DNA from: Streptomyces peucetius
GTDB lineage: Bacteria; Actinomycetota; Actinomycetes; Streptomycetales; Streptomycetaceae
Assembly: GCF_025854275.1 (NCBI RefSeq)
Contig: NZ_CP107567.1
Coordinates: 1-64,000, forward strand
DNA length: 64,000 bases
Direction: 5' to 3'
Position numbers and translations under genes: made by a program. Numbering within the stretch: the stretch's first letter is position 1; every line of letters starts with the position of its first letter. This document shows, in pieces, positions 44,084 to 52,318 of this stretch. The notes under the pieces were generated by a model, which was not told the DNA's origin, searched no databases, and worked only from the letters and a program-made list of their open reading frames with translations.

Positions 44084-44950
44084 ATGAGCCACGCTAAGGC
44101 ACCACTCGTCGTCGTCGTCAACCCTAGAGCCACGAAAAGCTCACCCACACGGACCCGAGCAGTCATCGACGCGCTGGCCACGACCCACCAGGTCACGTTG
44201 CTCGACACCTCAGGTGCACACTTGCGCGACCTGGGTGCCTTCTGCAGATCGGTGGGTGCGCGCGCGGTCGCCGTGATGGGCGGCGACGGCACCCTCAACC
44301 ACGCCTGCTCGGCACTGCTGGGACTACCCGTGACCGTCGTCGTCATCCCGACCGGTGCGGGCAACCTCTTGGCCCGCAGTCTCCGAATCCCCAATGACCC
44401 GCTGCGCGCCGTGGGGCTGCTGCAACGGCCACAGCCGCGGATCGTGGATGTACCCGTGGCCGCAGTGCGCCTCGCGGGCTCTCCCGACCGGATCGCCATC
44501 ACTCAAGTCGGCCTAGGAAGGGAGGCCCAGGTGGTGGCCTGGGCAGACCGGCGCCGTCACCTGCCCACCGCCCTGCGACTGGTGGTGGCGGCCGTGGCGA
44601 CCGGTGGTCGTCGGAAACCACGGTTCACCGTGCGGAGTGAGGACCAGCCAGAGACGGTTGCGACGAGCGCGTCGGTGCAATTGCGCTACCCATACACGCG
44701 GCTGGGTCCCTTGCCGGTCGGCATCAGGGCCGACTCCGGTGCACTCGCCATGATGCTCCTCCGCCCAGGAACTCGCCCAGTTACACGCCACTTCGGGTCA
44801 GCGGACATCGCCTTCTCGGCTGTGGAGGAGCAATTCAGCGTCCACGTCGACGGGGAACCTGTCGCTCCGGCTTGGTCGGCAGCGGTCGTACCGGCCGCTC
44901 ACCGCATGCTGTTCCTGGCGGGCGAGAACGGGTTCCTCACAGGGGCTTGA
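44084..44950 (+). CDS. Diacylglycerol/sphingosine-kinase family lipid kinase
   Basis: A 288-residue DAGK_cat protein. The nucleotide loop VMGGDGTLNHACSAL and the VIPTGAGNLLARSL block are diagnostic, and the N-terminal VVVVNPRATKSS matches the family. The C-terminal beta domain contains VHVDGEPV. It phosphorylates a lipid hydroxyl with ATP. It is the third gene of the CdsA-GMC-kinase operon. Its last 14 bases overlap the 3' end of the convergent GNAT gene. Confidence 0.88.
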   Translation: MSHAKAPLVVVVNPRATKSSPTRTRAVIDALATTHQVTLLDTSGAHLRDLGAFCRSVGARAVAVMGGDGTLNHACSALLGLPVTVVVIPTGAGNLLARSLRIPNDPLRAVGLLQRPQPRIVDVPVAAVRLAGSPDRIAITQVGLGREAQVVAWADRRRHLPTALRLVVAAVATGGRRKPRFTVRSEDQPETVATSASVQLRYPYTRLGPLPVGIRADSGALAMMLLRPGTRPVTRHFGSADIAFSAVEEQFSVHVDGEPVAPAWSAAVVPAAHRMLFLAGENGFLTGA

Positions 44951-46103
44951 AGATCGACAGCGGCCCCAGCGCCTCCTCCTCAACGAAGAGCACTGGGGCA
45001 AGCCGGCGAAGAACCGTGTGAAGTACGGGCTGCCTGCCCCGGACACACACCGACCGCGGCGAGGACACGGCCCCCAAGCGCGCCTTGAAGCGTTGAGCAG
45101 TTTGGCCGAGTTGCACGAACCGAGCCCCCGCGCGCAAGGCGTTCCCCAGCTCTGCATACATCAGGTTGAAGTAGACGTCGGCGTAACGGTTGGCCGGGTA
45201 GTGCAGCCCGCAGAACAGGAAGTAGTAGCTGCCTTCCTGGCGCAGTCCCCAGTGGCAGCCGACGACCTCGCCGTCCAACTGTGCCAAGGTGAGGAAGACG
45301 TCGTCAGGGAACTCACGCGCCAATGCTACGAAGAACTCGCGTGGCAGTTGCTCCAGGCGGTGCTCGGCCGCGCCCTCCACCTGTCGGTATAGGCCGTGCG
45401 CGCGCTCGTCGTAAACCTCGGCGATGGCCGCTGGACCCGTGAACGACCGCAACGTGAGCTCGCGTCGGCGTGCCTTACGCAGCGACCGGTTGATGTCTTG
45501 CCGGTAGTGCGACTTGAGGCTGCCGAGATAGTCCTCAAAGCTTCCAAACTGGTCGGTCGCCAGCGAGTACATCGACGGGGTGGTGGCGGCGACGTAGCCC
45601 GCGCCCTCCAGCACTTGCCTGACGGGATCGTCGGACCCGCCCAGCTCCTTGTAGACCACCAGGGTCGCACGGGTCGCCGACGCCATACGGGACAGGTGGT
45701 CCTCGACCACCGCGACGATCGCTGGGACGTCGCGGGTAGGATCGACCATCAGCGCCCGTCCGCCAGCGGACACCGGAACGCCGCAGAACAGCACCCGCGG
45801 CGCCAGCAGCCAGCCCGTGACCGGCCGCAGGTACGACATCACCCTGCGGCTCGAGGAAGGTGCAAGGACGGCGAGGTCCACGCGCATCAGGAACCAGTTG
45901 AACGCGGCAACCGCGGTGTCGCCCTCCCACACAGTGCAGTAGCCGAGCTGGTCGGTGCCTTTGGCTTGCTCGACGGCCCGGAGGAAGGGGATGCTCGAGA
46001 GCACGTCACCGCCCGCTGCCACCAGCACCCGCTCCCAGGCCGCTGAGTCGACCGCGGACGCCGTGTCGGTGGCGACGACCCTGAACCGCGAACTCGCCAT
46101 CAT
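44937..46103 (-). CDS. GNAT-type N-acyltransferase (CelD/FemAB-like fold)
   Basis: A 388-residue protein of the double-GNAT, FemAB/BioF2-like group. Key blocks are SHYRQDINRSLRKARRREL, LAQLDGEVVGCHWGL, YYFLFCGLHYPANRYADVY and a final LGQTAQRFKARLGA. Family members transfer acyl or aminoacyl groups to amines. Its context, after an aminotransferase-reductase fusion, suggests N-acylation of a lipid amine. It is the last gene of the minus-strand lipid operon, 7 bases after the fusion gene. Confidence 0.75.
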   Translation of the reverse strand: MMASSRFRVVATDTASAVDSAAWERVLVAAGGDVLSSIPFLRAVEQAKGTDQLGYCTVWEGDTAVAAFNWFLMRVDLAVLAPSSSRRVMSYLRPVTGWLLAPRVLFCGVPVSAGGRALMVDPTRDVPAIVAVVEDHLSRMASATRATLVVYKELGGSDDPVRQVLEGAGYVAATTPSMYSLATDQFGSFEDYLGSLKSHYRQDINRSLRKARRRELTLRSFTGPAAIAEVYDERAHGLYRQVEGAAEHRLEQLPREFFVALAREFPDDVFLTLAQLDGEVVGCHWGLRQEGSYYFLFCGLHYPANRYADVYFNLMYAELGNALRAGARFVQLGQTAQRFKARLGAVSSPRSVCVRGRQPVLHTVLRRLAPVLFVEEEALGPLSIFKPL

Positions 46104-46110
46104 CGAGACC

Positions 46111-48540
46111 TCACGCGGGCGCGAAACCGTGCTCGGAGGCCGCGGACGCCACCATCCTCACCGTGTCTGCGTTGAGTCGGATGCCGATCTCCCGGAGGCT
46201 GGGTTCCATGCCGAGCAGGAGTGTCTCGGCCATGCAGGCGTAGACGTTCCCTGGCGGCAGCGGGATGCCGCTGATGGCGAACGACTGTTCCTGCGGCAAC
46301 CGGACGATCCCGCCCTCGACGAACCGGATACACGGGCGCTCGCGGGCGACGAGGGGCGAGAAGTCACTGGGTTTGGCGATGTCACACACAACCCTGGCCT
46401 CCGGGCCGAGGTGCTGGGGGTCGATCAACGCCCCACCCGCTGCCATGGCGCCGACGACGACATCGCACCTGCACAGGTCGTGCAAGTCCGAGCTGACTGT
46501 GACGGGGAGATCACCCGCGAGGTTGCCGATCTCCTTGATGATGCCCTTCACCCGCGGCGACCCGGCGTCCCTGACGATCAGAGTCAGGGCCTTCACCTTC
46601 GAGGCCAGCAGGAGGGCGCACACCTTCCCGATGCTGCCCAGCGCGCCGCACACAGCCACCCGCAGGCCCGAGAGGTCCAGACCTTCATCGGCCACGCAAG
46701 TCTCGAGCGCTGCGATGCTCATCGCCGCCGTGAGGTTGTTGCCTGATGTCACGGCGAGCGTTGAGCCGCGCAGCCGCAGGCCGTTATCCATGATGGCTGA
46801 GGTATAGCCGCCCAGGCCGAGCACCGAGCAGCCGAGTTCCTCGGCGATTTTCGACGCCCGGCCGATGAGATTGCGCAAACCCTCCATGGCGCGCTCGTCG
46901 GCGCGCCGTGCGGCGATGTAGCTGGCGGTCACTGGTAGACCGATGAAGGTTAGGTGGGTTGCCGACCGGGCTGATTCGACGATGCGTTGGTCCAGGATCA
47001 TCGGACCCACAAGCTCTGCCCCGACCTCCAGAAAGCGCTCGACCTCATCGTTGGGAAGCTCGGCCAGCTCAGGCTCGACCAGCCGCGCATCGGTGGCCGC
47101 GAGGAGGTGCCCGATAAAGGCGACGCGGGCGATCTCGGTCTGCGGTTGCTGGCGGTGGATCGATGCCGTTCTCGGCGTCTGCGCGGAGGGGGGCATGTCC
47201 AGCTCGGCCACGAAACTGATGAGGTGGCGCAGGTCGAGGCGGTGTAGCGCCTCGCAGAACGTCGCGAGCGCGACGACGAACTGCTCGATCTCCGCGGTGG
47301 TGACAAACGCCGACGGCTCGATACGCAAGGTCCGGGGAGCGCTCAGGGTCGGGAGCAGCCGGATGTCGTGGACGTTGAGGAAGTACGCGGCGGCGAACCA
47401 CCCGAACAGGTCGTTGCGGTCCAGGGTGCGGAGGATCGGCGAGGGTGAGTCCGACTGGTCCGCGAGCTCGACGCCGACCATCAGGCCCCTGCCGCGGACC
47501 TCGCGGATGACGGCCGGGTAGCGGTCCCTGACCTGTTCCAGTCGGTGGAACAGCGTTCTTCCTGTATCGGCGCAGCGCGCCGGCACACCTTCCTCGTCCA
47601 TCAGCCGGATCGCGCGCAAGGCAATCGCGCAACTCCACTCGTCCTCGGCGAACGTCGAGGTGTGGGTGATCGAGAACTCCGGCTGGTAGCGGTCGCGAGC
47701 CACCAGGAGAGCACCAATCTTCGCCAGGCCCCCACCGAGGGCCTTTGACAGGCACACGTAGTCGGGCCGGACACGGAGCTGCTCGCTCGCCAAGAACGTG
47801 CCCGTGCGCCCCATACCGGTCTGGATCTCGTCCGCGATCAGCGGCACGCAGTGCCGGGATGCTTCCTGCGCGAGGGCGTGCGCCTCCGCTTCGCTGAGCG
47901 GGATGACTCCGCCCTCGCCCTGCACGGCCTCGAAGAAGACAGCGCCCATCCGATCAGACGCGCCCACCACAGCGGCGGTGTCAGCGGATCCGTTGACACC
48001 GTCTGAGAAGACCACCCGTGGACCGAGTGGAGCGTAGTGTTCGGACCCGTGTGAACCGAGCGCTACCGCGCCGGTGGTCTTGCCGTGGAAGGATCGCGGC
48101 ACGGCGCGAAACACTGACCCGCCTGTCTCGATGTATGCGTGCTTTAGTGCTGACTCGATGACTTCGGCGCCGGTGTTGCTGAACAGACACACAAAGTCGC
48201 CACCGACACGCTCCCCCAGCACCGCGGCCAGTTCGCCGGCACTACGCCGGATTGAAGCCTGCGCGTGCGCCGGGACGTGAGCGGACAGCAGCCGACGGGC
48301 TTCCGAGACGAGCGCGGGATGGTTGTGGCCGAAGAGGCTGGCGCCATAGCCGCCCGCCAGGTCGAGCACAGGCCGGGCAGCACCGGACGGCGTACGGATC
48401 CACATCGTGTCCTTCTCGGCTCTTACGTACTCGACGTTGAGGGCCATGGCGCGGAACCGAGAGCCCCAGCCGGGGCGACAGTAGGTCTCGTACGCCGTAG
48501 GCTCCTGGGCCGACAACGAGGCCGCATCCTTCTGAGTCAT
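46111..48540 (-). CDS. Class III aminotransferase fused to acyl-ACP-reductase-like domain
   Basis: An 809-residue bifunctional protein. Residues about 25-440 form a PLP class III aminotransferase: SFHGKTTGAVALG, FEAVQGEGGV, ADEIQTGMGRTG and the lysine loop LSKALGGGLAKIGALL. Residues about 460-809 match cyanobacterial-type long-chain acyl-ACP reductase: FIGHLLAATDAR, LGGYTSAIMDN, TSGNNLTAA, the NAD(P) loop VCGALGSIGKV, VYACMAETLLLGME with the conserved Cys, and terminal SEHGFAPA. A chain would run acyl thioester to aldehyde to amine. ATG 48540 overlaps the upstream GNAT stop. Confidence 0.83.
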   Translation of the reverse strand: MTQKDAASLSAQEPTAYETYCRPGWGSRFRAMALNVEYVRAEKDTMWIRTPSGAARPVLDLAGGYGASLFGHNHPALVSEARRLLSAHVPAHAQASIRRSAGELAAVLGERVGGDFVCLFSNTGAEVIESALKHAYIETGGSVFRAVPRSFHGKTTGAVALGSHGSEHYAPLGPRVVFSDGVNGSADTAAVVGASDRMGAVFFEAVQGEGGVIPLSEAEAHALAQEASRHCVPLIADEIQTGMGRTGTFLASEQLRVRPDYVCLSKALGGGLAKIGALLVARDRYQPEFSITHTSTFAEDEWSCAIALRAIRLMDEEGVPARCADTGRTLFHRLEQVRDRYPAVIREVRGRGLMVGVELADQSDSPSPILRTLDRNDLFGWFAAAYFLNVHDIRLLPTLSAPRTLRIEPSAFVTTAEIEQFVVALATFCEALHRLDLRHLISFVAELDMPPSAQTPRTASIHRQQPQTEIARVAFIGHLLAATDARLVEPELAELPNDEVERFLEVGAELVGPMILDQRIVESARSATHLTFIGLPVTASYIAARRADERAMEGLRNLIGRASKIAEELGCSVLGLGGYTSAIMDNGLRLRGSTLAVTSGNNLTAAMSIAALETCVADEGLDLSGLRVAVCGALGSIGKVCALLLASKVKALTLIVRDAGSPRVKGIIKEIGNLAGDLPVTVSSDLHDLCRCDVVVGAMAAGGALIDPQHLGPEARVVCDIAKPSDFSPLVARERPCIRFVEGGIVRLPQEQSFAISGIPLPPGNVYACMAETLLLGMEPSLREIGIRLNADTVRMVASAASEHGFAPA

Positions 48541-49697
48541 GCCGAATCCAGATCGGTTCCGAAGACCCGGAACGACCGGCACTGGGTGGCTCCGGTCGCT
48601 TGGATCACCCGCGAGATGTCGACATTGCTTGGGTCGGTCCATCCCATCGTCGCGCGCTTCCAGTGAGCCGCGGCGGGCGATTGGAACGCGTGTGCGAGCA
48701 TCAACGCCGCGATGCCCGTACGCCGCGCTTCCGGGACGACTCCCATGAGCGCCACACGGCACGACTCGATGCCACGCCCGGTTTGCATGCTCCACGCCAG
48801 CCGCGGAGTATGGCGCGAGAGCAGCGTGCCGTTCAGTGGCCGTAGCCGCGGGTTTAAGTCGGGAAGCGCCAGCAGGAACCCCACCGGTCCGTTGGCGTTT
48901 TCGGCCAGCACGATGACGGAGTGCTTCAGCAGCGGTTTCAGCCCGTCCGCCACGTAGGCGAACTCATCGGGAAAATACGGGACGAAACCCCAGTTGTCGC
49001 GCCAGGACGTGTTGTAGATGTCGCGGATCGCGCTCAACTCGCTCGCCCACAGCCGGGGGTTGCCGTCTCGGACCGCGACGCCGGTCTCCCGGGCGACGCG
49101 ATCGGCCACCCGCGCGAGCCGCGTGGGCACCCGCCCGTCGAGGGGCATCTCCCACTCCCACAGCTCCTTGACACGGGTGAGGCCGCACGCTCTCATCAGC
49201 TCCAGGTAGTAGGGCGGGTTGTACGGCATCATCAGGCTCGGGACGCTGTCAAAGTTATCGGCCAGAAGCCCGGTCGAGTAATTGGTCGTCAGATTGAACG
49301 GGCCGATCACATGGCGCCTTCCACGTGCGCGCAGCCACTCACTCGCGGTGTCCATCAACGCATGAGCCACGGCAACGCTGTCGACGCATTCGAAGAAGCC
49401 GAAGCCTCCTCCATCGGGCCGCTGATGGGGCTGCCACGAGTTGTCATCGATTGCCGCGATACTCCCGACCACCAGCCCTTTCCAGACCGCCGTCCATAGA
49501 GCGACATCGACGTGACGGAACAGCGGATTCTTCGGGCTCAGATAGCGACGCATCTCGGTGTCCAACGGCGCCACCCACGAAGAGTCGGTATGGCAGTGGG
49601 CGTGCACATTCCGACCGGCGTCGAGGAATTGTGCGACGTCCGCGCGGCGGGCGGGGTCGCACTCCCTGATGATTACGTCGCGTGCGCCGATGCTCAT
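48537..49697 (-). CDS. GNAT family N-acyltransferase (YghO-like)
   Basis: A 386-residue protein. It has an N-terminal half with FFECVDSVAVAHALMDTASEWL and GPFNLTTNYSTGLL, and a C-terminal GNAT part (VALMGVVPEARRTGIAALML). It resembles the YghO-like group of long GNAT proteins. Some bacterial ceramide synthases are GNAT-fold N-acyltransferases, which makes an amine-acylating role attractive, but I cannot prove orthology. It overlaps both neighbours by 4 bases, at 48537-48540 and 49694-49697. Confidence 0.75.
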   Translation of the reverse strand: MSIGARDVIIRECDPARRADVAQFLDAGRNVHAHCHTDSSWVAPLDTEMRRYLSPKNPLFRHVDVALWTAVWKGLVVGSIAAIDDNSWQPHQRPDGGGFGFFECVDSVAVAHALMDTASEWLRARGRRHVIGPFNLTTNYSTGLLADNFDSVPSLMMPYNPPYYLELMRACGLTRVKELWEWEMPLDGRVPTRLARVADRVARETGVAVRDGNPRLWASELSAIRDIYNTSWRDNWGFVPYFPDEFAYVADGLKPLLKHSVIVLAENANGPVGFLLALPDLNPRLRPLNGTLLSRHTPRLAWSMQTGRGIESCRVALMGVVPEARRTGIAALMLAHAFQSPAAAHWKRATMGWTDPSNVDISRVIQATGATQCRSFRVFGTDLDSA

Positions 49698-50665
49698 CCG
49701 GGCCAGCGCTCTTCCGGTCGCGCGTCCTCGTCACGGACAGCCGCCGAGCAGGCCGGAAGACCAGGGTCGCGACCAGTGAGCTCGATCGACAGGTCCCACA
49801 GCCGACGCGCTGTCGCCAGGTCTCGTGCCCTGCGCGACGGCCTTTCGCGGACCGGTGCGCCCAGCACGCGCAGGCGTGGTCCGAACAGGTCGTTCTGCCC
49901 GGCTCGCGGGTCCGTGAGTGCCCGCAGCATCGGCCGGATGGCGTGAGACGTCGACGGGAAGGTGTACGAGACGAACCTGTTGAGCACGTTGGACATGCTG
50001 TGTCCCTCCCATCCCAGGTCAGTTCGAGCGGCGCCGGGGTTCGCGCTAAGTGCCGTGACGCCGCTGGACGAGGCGGCCAGGCGTCGTGACAGTTCGAGGG
50101 TGAACAACTGGAGTGCGAGCTTGCTCTGAAAGTACGCCGCCCAGCGGTTGTAGCGCCTTGCGGTGAACATCGGGTCTTTCAGGTCCAGCCGGCCCAGGCG
50201 GTGTCCGTTGCTGGCCGCCATTACGATCCGTGCCTCGGGCCGCTGCCGCAGTAACGGCAGCAGGCCAGCGGTCAATGCGAAGTGCCCCAGGTAGTTCACC
50301 CCGAACTGCGTCTCGAACCCGTCCTCGGTCAGGCCAGCGTCCACAGCCATCACGCCCGCGTTGTTGACGAGCAGGTCGACCCCCTGGCCGCGAGTTGCGA
50401 TCTGCTCGGCGGCCTCGCCGACGCTGTACAGGCTCGCCAGATCGCATGGGACGATCTCGACCGCTGCGGCGGGTGACGCTGACTTCAGGACCTCGCCACG
50501 CACGGCCTGTGCAGCGGGGATGTCGCGGCACGCCATGATCACGTGAACGTCGCACTCGACGAGGTATCGGACAATTGCTCGACCAAGGCCGGAGTTGGCT
50601 CCGGTAATGACCGCGACGCGCCCGCGCAAAGCACGGCAGTGATTATCAGGGCACGAAGCAGCCAC
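49694..50665 (-). CDS. Short-chain dehydrogenase/reductase
   Basis: A 323-residue SDR of the retinol-dehydrogenase/protochlorophyllide-reductase-like group. It has cofactor loop TGANSGLG, NNAGVM, and the catalytic pair in AAYFQSKLAL (YxxxK), with an upstream Ser in MAASNGH. GTG 50665 follows AAGGAG. It is the first gene of the four-gene minus-strand lipid operon. It would reduce or oxidise a lipid carbonyl or alcohol, complementing the GMC oxidase of the convergent operon. Confidence 0.87.
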   Translation of the reverse strand: MAASCPDNHCRALRGRVAVITGANSGLGRAIVRYLVECDVHVIMACRDIPAAQAVRGEVLKSASPAAAVEIVPCDLASLYSVGEAAEQIATRGQGVDLLVNNAGVMAVDAGLTEDGFETQFGVNYLGHFALTAGLLPLLRQRPEARIVMAASNGHRLGRLDLKDPMFTARRYNRWAAYFQSKLALQLFTLELSRRLAASSSGVTALSANPGAARTDLGWEGHSMSNVLNRFVSYTFPSTSHAIRPMLRALTDPRAGQNDLFGPRLRVLGAPVRERPSRRARDLATARRLWDLSIELTGRDPGLPACSAAVRDEDARPEERWPG

Positions 50666-50821
50666 GACACTCCTTGAGGGACACGTTTCTAGTACCTTAG
50701 CTATTCCGCCAGGCGAAATCCTGTATTGCCTTCGCCTGCCTCATAGTCTTCCGGAAGAGCGACCTTCCCCGCGGTCCGGACCCCGAGGCCACGCAGGGGG
50801 CCTCCCCGGAGGGTAATCGGC

Positions 50822-51010
50822 ATGAGGAGTAGGTATTTTGAGCCGTGGCCGGAAGCAGAGCGCATTGACCCGATCAGGCGTCTTCACAGGCTTGTCGAGA
50901 CGTCGTGTGTGACCCCCGTCGCAAAGCACCAGCGTGCCCTGGTGGGCCTGGTGTACCTGCGCAGGCACGACACCCTCGCGCAACTCGCGGTCGGCTTTGC
51001 CCCCGGCGTG
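50822..51010 (+). pseudogene. Transposase N-terminal fragment (IS5-like)
   Basis: About 60 codons from ATG 50822 resemble the N-terminus of IS5-group transposases, with the helix-turn-helix block HQRALVGLVYLRRHDTLAQL preceding AVGFA. Sequence similarity then ends. No catalytic DDE part or terminal repeat is seen, so this is a remnant next to the split NUDIX gene. Apart from this and the fragment below, 50666-51423 appears empty. Confidence 0.5.
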
Positions 51011-51146
51011 CGGTTCCGCGCGTGTCTCTGGTGCCGGGTGTGCTGCGCGGGCTCGTCATCGGGCGGCGTTCCGCCCCTCGTGTGTGTGACCCAAACGCGC
51101 ATCTGGCTGAGACCAGGGGTCAGGTGCAACACGTCTTCGCCAGGAG

Positions 51147-51377
51147 GTGAGGCAGGGGCCTTGGCCCGGTCTCCGGCCGTCCCTGCTTCAACACGCTGAA
51201 CTTGACAGGAAATCCGCCATCCTCGCCCACCAGGGGGAGGTCGCACGCGAACGGCCCCTGCCCGGCATCCTCGCCCGACTGCCCGAACCCGAACGCAACG
51301 AGATCATCAGCACCGAGTCCTTCACCAGGCTCACCCCCGGCCCCATCGCGGGCGACCCGTACCGGCTCCTCACCTGA
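51147..51377 (+). pseudogene. Possible 3' fragment of an unknown gene
   Basis: The last 50 residues of this frame (ILARLPEPERNEIISTESFT then PGPIAGDPYRLLT) look protein-like, while the beginning does not. It could be the end of a gene truncated by the transposase remnant. It lies 46 bases before the NUDIX start and could once have shared its operon. No family is recognised. Confidence 0.25.
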
Positions 51378-51423
51378 CAGGCACGCCCCACACTCTGCGC
51401 GCACCGCACAACGGGAGTCCAAG

Positions 51424-52113
51424 ATGACCACCACACCCACCTCGGACGAAACACCGAGCGCCTTCACCGACGAAAAGTACGGGGCCCAACGCGCCGCGGC
51501 CGCCGTGTGGGCCGGAGCGTCCGTACTGATCACCGACCGGCGCGGCCGGGTCCTGATCGAGCGCGTCGGCTACCGCGACACCCGCCTCCTGCCGGGCGGC
51601 GCGGTCGACAAGGGCGAGTCACCCGCCCACGCCGCCGCCCGCGAACTGCGCGAAGAACTCGGCGTCACGATGACAGTCGACCGCGGGCTCGCCGTGGACT
51701 GGGTCTCCGCCGCCGGCGCCAACGCGCGCCCCGCCATGCGGTTTCCCGTCGAGGTCCTGCACGTCTTCGACGGCGGGACGTGGGGCGACGAACAGATCGC
51801 CGCCATCCGGCCCCGCGAAGGCGAGATCGAGGCGGTCGACTTCGTCGAACCCGCCCGACTGCCCGAGCTGATGTCACCCGACAACGCCCGCCGGGCCCTG
51901 TCCGCGCTGCGCGCCCGTATCAACGCCGCCGGCCCGGCCCTACTGGAGGACGGTCTCCCGATCGCTCCCACCGTCCTGGACCGGGCCGGTGTCCTGCGCA
52001 CCGCCCACGCCCGGCACCACTTCCCCTTCCATACCGGCCCGGCTCCGGAAGACCTCCCCGTACACCAGGTCTGGGGCTGGCTGTTTGCCCCAGACGGCCG
52101 CGTGCTCGTGCTC
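51424..52113 (+). pseudogene. 5' part of a split two-domain NUDIX gene
   Basis: ATG 51424 opens a NUDIX hydrolase domain with a full Nudix box (LLPGGAVDKGESPAHAAARE then LREELGV). A second domain starts with VHQVWGWLFAPDGRVLVL at 52064-52113. There native sequence stops. The missing continuation (LEPDTGAACLPGGTPE and a second Nudix box) is found in phase at 63050. NUDIX enzymes hydrolyse nucleoside diphosphates linked to other groups. The interrupted frame runs on into the insert until 53496, overlapping the recombinase gene out of phase, so a long aberrant product is possible. Confidence 0.75.
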
Positions 52114-52253
52114 TCCGCGCAGAGTTGCGCGGGAGTCATCATCGGCGCGGTCCCCAAAGTACCGACCTGTCCGCATCTCTGGAGCGGCTTCTCCGTAGTT
52201 CTACCACTTCCTGCCCGTCGGGGCAGCGTGCCCATCTGCGGTTCCGCTCGTTG

Positions 52254-52293
52254 TGATGACTGCAAGTCATCACCGATGCCTCAATCGCATCGG
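52254..52293. promoter_or_regulatory. Two adjacent hairpins before the recombinase gene
   Basis: TGATGACT-GCA-AGTCATCA (52254-52272) and CCGATGC-CTCAATC-GCATCGG (52273-52293) lie back to back, 26 bases before the recombinase start and near the left end of the insert. They may be recombinase binding arms or control translation. Confidence 0.45.
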
Positions 52294-52318
52294 CGAGTTG
52301 TGAGATGGAGAGCGGCTC

